Positions 6,647-8,398 of a stretch of 8,398 bases of DNA are shown here, in pieces; the stretch's first letter is position 1, and every line of letters starts with the position of its first letter. The stretch lies in NCBI GenBank assembly GCA_025058955.1, contig JANXDV010000047.1, positions 1 to 8,398 on the forward strand, written 5' to 3'. The position numbers were made by a program, and so were the translations under genes. The DNA comes from Archaeoglobaceae archaeon (GTDB lineage Archaea; Halobacteriota; Archaeoglobi; Archaeoglobales; Archaeoglobaceae). The notes beneath the pieces were generated by a model. That model worked only from the letters and a program-made list of their open reading frames with translations, did not search any database and had not been told where the DNA came from.

Positions 6647-7531
6647 TTAGAAGTGAGAGTATCCCCTGAACTCCAACTTGGAATTACCAAAATAAACTCC
6701 CTTTCCATACTCTATTCTACCAATCTCAATACCAATCTCGCTTTCTTCTGCGGTAAATAAGAGCTCATAGTCTCCACCGCTGTAAAGAAAGAGCTCAAGA
6801 GCTTTTTCCTCGTCAACGAATTCTGTAAGATGAGATAGATCGATCTTCTCTGGCTCTATAACAATCTTTACATCGCTTGCTTTGGATAAAAGATGAGCAG
6901 AAATTGCCAAGCTGTCGCTTATGTCAGTAATGGCATTTGCAAATTCTGCAATCTTCAAACCCTCTTTTATTCTTGGCTCAGGAGTGTAAAGTTTATTAGC
7001 ATAAGGCAAATCCTCTCTGCAAAAACCTTTTTCCAACATTTCTAAGCAAAGTTGAGCTTTTCCGAGGGGGGCGGTGATGAAAAGCTTATCCCCTGGCTTA
7101 GCTCCAGCTCTTGTTATTATTTTCTTTGCAGAACCAACCGCAAAACCCGCTATGCTGAGAATTGGAGCAAAATCAATGTCCCCTCCAGCGACTTTAATGT
7201 CAAAACGCTCAGCCCATTCTTTTATCCCAAGCATTATTTTTCTGAAGAGTTCCTCATCCGCTTTTTTCATCGAGATCGAGCTGAGAAAAACAATTGGCTT
7301 CGCTCCACTTCCCGCTAAGTCTGAAAGAGTTACCCCAACAACCATCTTTCCAAATTCCTCAGGTTCCATGAATTTCGGAAAATCGCTCAACTCGTTGACG
7401 GTGTCGCAAGTAAATACGAGGTATTCGGAGCCATGGCGAAGAAAAGCGGTATCATGCTTTCCAGCTGGCACATCTAAGGCTTCCTTACTAAATATTTCTT
7501 CAACTATCTTAAGTAGCTCGAACTCTCTCAT
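6647..7531 (-). CDS. thiL: Thiamine-monophosphate kinase, ThiL-like (AIR synthase-related)
   Basis: ThiL phosphorylates thiamine monophosphate to the cofactor thiamine diphosphate in the cytoplasm. The 294-residue protein is slightly shorter than the usual 310-330. It follows the family layout: an N-terminal Asp motif (HDTAFL, 26-31), CDTVNE (42-47), TLSDLAGSGAKP (68-79), GGDID (116-120), a GAKPGDKLFITAPLG strand-turn (143-157), TDISDSLA (202-209) and SGGDYELLF (251-259). Several motifs differ from the norm: GDDAA becomes KHDTA, NLSD becomes TLSD, and GGEDYEL lacks one residue (GGDYEL). It may therefore be a diverged ThiL or a related kinase of the same superfamily. The ATG at 7529-7531 overlaps the end of nep1 by 23 bases; a TTG at 7540 is a poorer alternative. 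No strong ribosome site is visible, so coupled translation is likely. Confidence 0.82.
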   Translation of the reverse strand: MREFELLKIVEEIFSKEALDVPAGKHDTAFLRHGSEYLVFTCDTVNELSDFPKFMEPEEFGKMVVGVTLSDLAGSGAKPIVFLSSISMKKADEELFRKIMLGIKEWAERFDIKVAGGDIDFAPILSIAGFAVGSAKKIITRAGAKPGDKLFITAPLGKAQLCLEMLEKGFCREDLPYANKLYTPEPRIKEGLKIAEFANAITDISDSLAISAHLLSKASDVKIVIEPEKIDLSHLTEFVDEEKALELFLYSGGDYELLFTAEESEIGIEIGRIEYGKGVYFGNSKLEFRGYSHF

Positions 7532-8156
7532 ACTCCGCAAGAATTTTGCTCGTTACATAAAGACTCGAGAAACTCTCCTTCCCAATGCTCACCGCTTTGA
7601 AATTTCCAAGCTCTTTTAAAGTGCTCTTAAAGAAGTCGCCATGGGCAAATGCACCTATGCAGATCGCCAAATCTCCTTTTAAAATTTCAGGACTAAATTT
7701 TTCCCCCTTCTCACTCAAGAGAATTACATCTTTACCCTTCACGAGTTCAGATAACTTCGAATCAAGGATTTCGAGTAAAATTTTTTCTCCATCTTTTATA
7801 ATCCTTTCTTTGAAGAGATTCTCCATTAGACCAACAAATCGGTTGTAATTCCTCGGCAATCTCGTCTCATTTGCCACTCTTATGATCATTCCACCGAGCG
7901 TGTGAACGTAGATCTCATAATTGTTTCTCATAGGAGAATCGAGCAATAGAAGAAGACACTGATGCACTATATCTGGTCTTCCCCTTTTCTCTCTAAACTT
8001 CAACCTTTCCATTGCTGAATGGTGCTTTGAATCGTCAAGCAGAATTTCAGAGACCTTCTTTTTTCTCCTTCTTGCATCAGAGATAACTGCTGGATGGTTT
8101 CTTATCTCTGCTGGAACGATTTCGATGCTCGACTCGAGGAAAATAAATCGATCCAT
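7509..8156 (-). CDS. nep1: Ribosomal RNA small subunit pseudouridine N1-methyltransferase Nep1
   Basis: Nep1 (Emg1) is a SPOUT-class, SAM-dependent enzyme that methylates N1 of a conserved hypermodified pseudouridine in the 16S/18S rRNA head and helps assemble the small subunit. The 215-residue protein has the compact archaeal length and the family motifs. These are a basic KKKVSEILLDDS loop (32-43), GRPDIVHQCLLLLLDSP (59-75) with the conserved Arg60 and Asp62, TRLPRNYNRF (98-107), the SAM-pocket strand IGAFAHGDF (167-175) and ESFSSLYVTSKIL near the C-terminal knot (194-206). The ATG at 8154-8156 follows AGGAGGGA by 4 bases, so the start is clear. It begins 18 bases after the upstream nitroreductase-like gene and overlaps thiL, which suggests a shared housekeeping transcript. 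Confidence 0.95.
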   Translation of the reverse strand: MDRFIFLESSIEIVPAEIRNHPAVISDARRRKKKVSEILLDDSKHHSAMERLKFREKRGRPDIVHQCLLLLLDSPMRNNYEIYVHTLGGMIIRVANETRLPRNYNRFVGLMENLFKERIIKDGEKILLEILDSKLSELVKGKDVILLSEKGEKFSPEILKGDLAICIGAFAHGDFFKSTLKELGNFKAVSIGKESFSSLYVTSKILAEYERVRAT

Positions 8157-8160
8157 AAGT

Positions 8161-8168
8161 TCCCTCCT
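8161..8168 (-). promoter_or_regulatory. Ribosome binding site of nep1
   Basis: The minus strand reads AGGAGGGA 4 bases before the nep1 ATG. This strong, well-spaced site fixes the start at 8156. Confidence 0.8.
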
Positions 8169-8174
8169 AAAATT

Positions 8175-8398
8175 TTAAATTTTTCGACCTATTGCGATTA
8201 TGTATAGCGGTTCTTCAACTGTAAGGTTTAGAAGTATTTTAAGCCTACCATCATCGAAAGCTCCAACTGGAACCGCTCCTAAATCCAAGGCTGTTGCTTG
8301 CAAAAGAACATTCTGCGCCGCATGCCCTACTTCGATGTGCACGTAGCGAATTCCGCGTTCTCCATATTTCTTTGTTGTTCTTTCATAGATCGCTGTGA
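8175..8398 (-). CDS. Nitroreductase / SagB-type oxidoreductase, C-terminal part
   Basis: Only the last 74 codons are in the window; the 5' part lies beyond base 8398. The frame is open from the edge to a TAA at 8175-8177. The peptide contains VHIEVGHAAQNVLLQATAL, then LGAVPVGAFDD and a closing EEPLYIIAIGRKI. This pattern is typical of the C-terminal half of FMN-dependent nitroreductase-fold proteins, in particular SagB-type dehydrogenases: the GHAAQN helix, a Gly-rich loop, then a final strand. Free-standing archaeal members have no settled substrate, so I give no specific reaction. It is followed by nep1 after 18 bases and may share its transcript. Confidence in the superfamily is good; the subgroup is tentative. 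Confidence 0.82.
   Translation of the reverse strand, partial: TAIYERTTKKYGERGIRYVHIEVGHAAQNVLLQATALDLGAVPVGAFDDGRLKILLNLTVEEPLYIIAIGRKI

Noticed and set aside
7074..7619. 181-residue open frame on the plus strand
   Set aside because: It runs antisense across thiL and the end of nep1, both of which are well-supported genes, and it shows no motif or ribosome site.
8168..8184. Short AT palindrome around AAATTTTAAATTT upstream of nep1
   Set aside because: It is low-complexity, lies at the stop codon of the upstream gene and is too close to the nep1 start to be a convincing TATA box or operator.

Overview
The window reads as archaeal, most likely a hyperthermophilic euryarchaeon of the Archaeoglobales type. 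The evidence is a CheF gene (an archaea-specific chemotaxis adaptor), a Nep1-type rRNA methyltransferase in its short archaeal form, Shine-Dalgarno sequences of the GGTGAT/GAGGTGAT type, Lys/Glu/Ile-rich proteins and a strong preference for AGA/AGG arginine codons. I cannot name the species from the sequence alone. All supported genes lie on the minus strand, so the window is transcribed from right to left.

Right part (6647-8398), housekeeping. In order of transcription these are the C-terminal end of a nitroreductase/SagB-like oxidoreductase (cut by the window edge), a Nep1 rRNA pseudouridine N1-methyltransferase with a strong ribosome site, and a ThiL-like thiamine-monophosphate kinase whose start overlaps the nep1 end. 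The ThiL protein departs from the usual family motifs at several metal/ATP sites.

About 95 bases of AT-rich, gene-free DNA (6552-6646) separate thiL from the next gene and are the likely site of the chemotaxis promoter.

Left part (1-6551), a compact chemotaxis operon in the order mcp, hemerythrin, cheW, cheF, cheY, cheB, cheA, with cheA cut at its 3' end by the window edge. The receptor is soluble, with three PAS domains, a HAMP-like segment and a full methyl-accepting hairpin. It would signal through CheW to CheA; CheA phosphorylates CheY and CheB; CheF passes the CheY signal to the archaellum motor; CheB removes receptor methyl groups. All junctions from the hemerythrin gene onward overlap or are one base apart, and the receptor stop lies 15 bases before the hemerythrin start.

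The most distinctive feature is a free-standing, fully liganded bacteriohemerythrin between the receptor and cheW. It suggests an oxygen or redox input to this receptor, but that is inference from position. I see no CRISPR array, insertion sequence, tRNA or rRNA, and no wholly new system: this is a recognisable archaeal chemotaxis operon with an unusual extra member.
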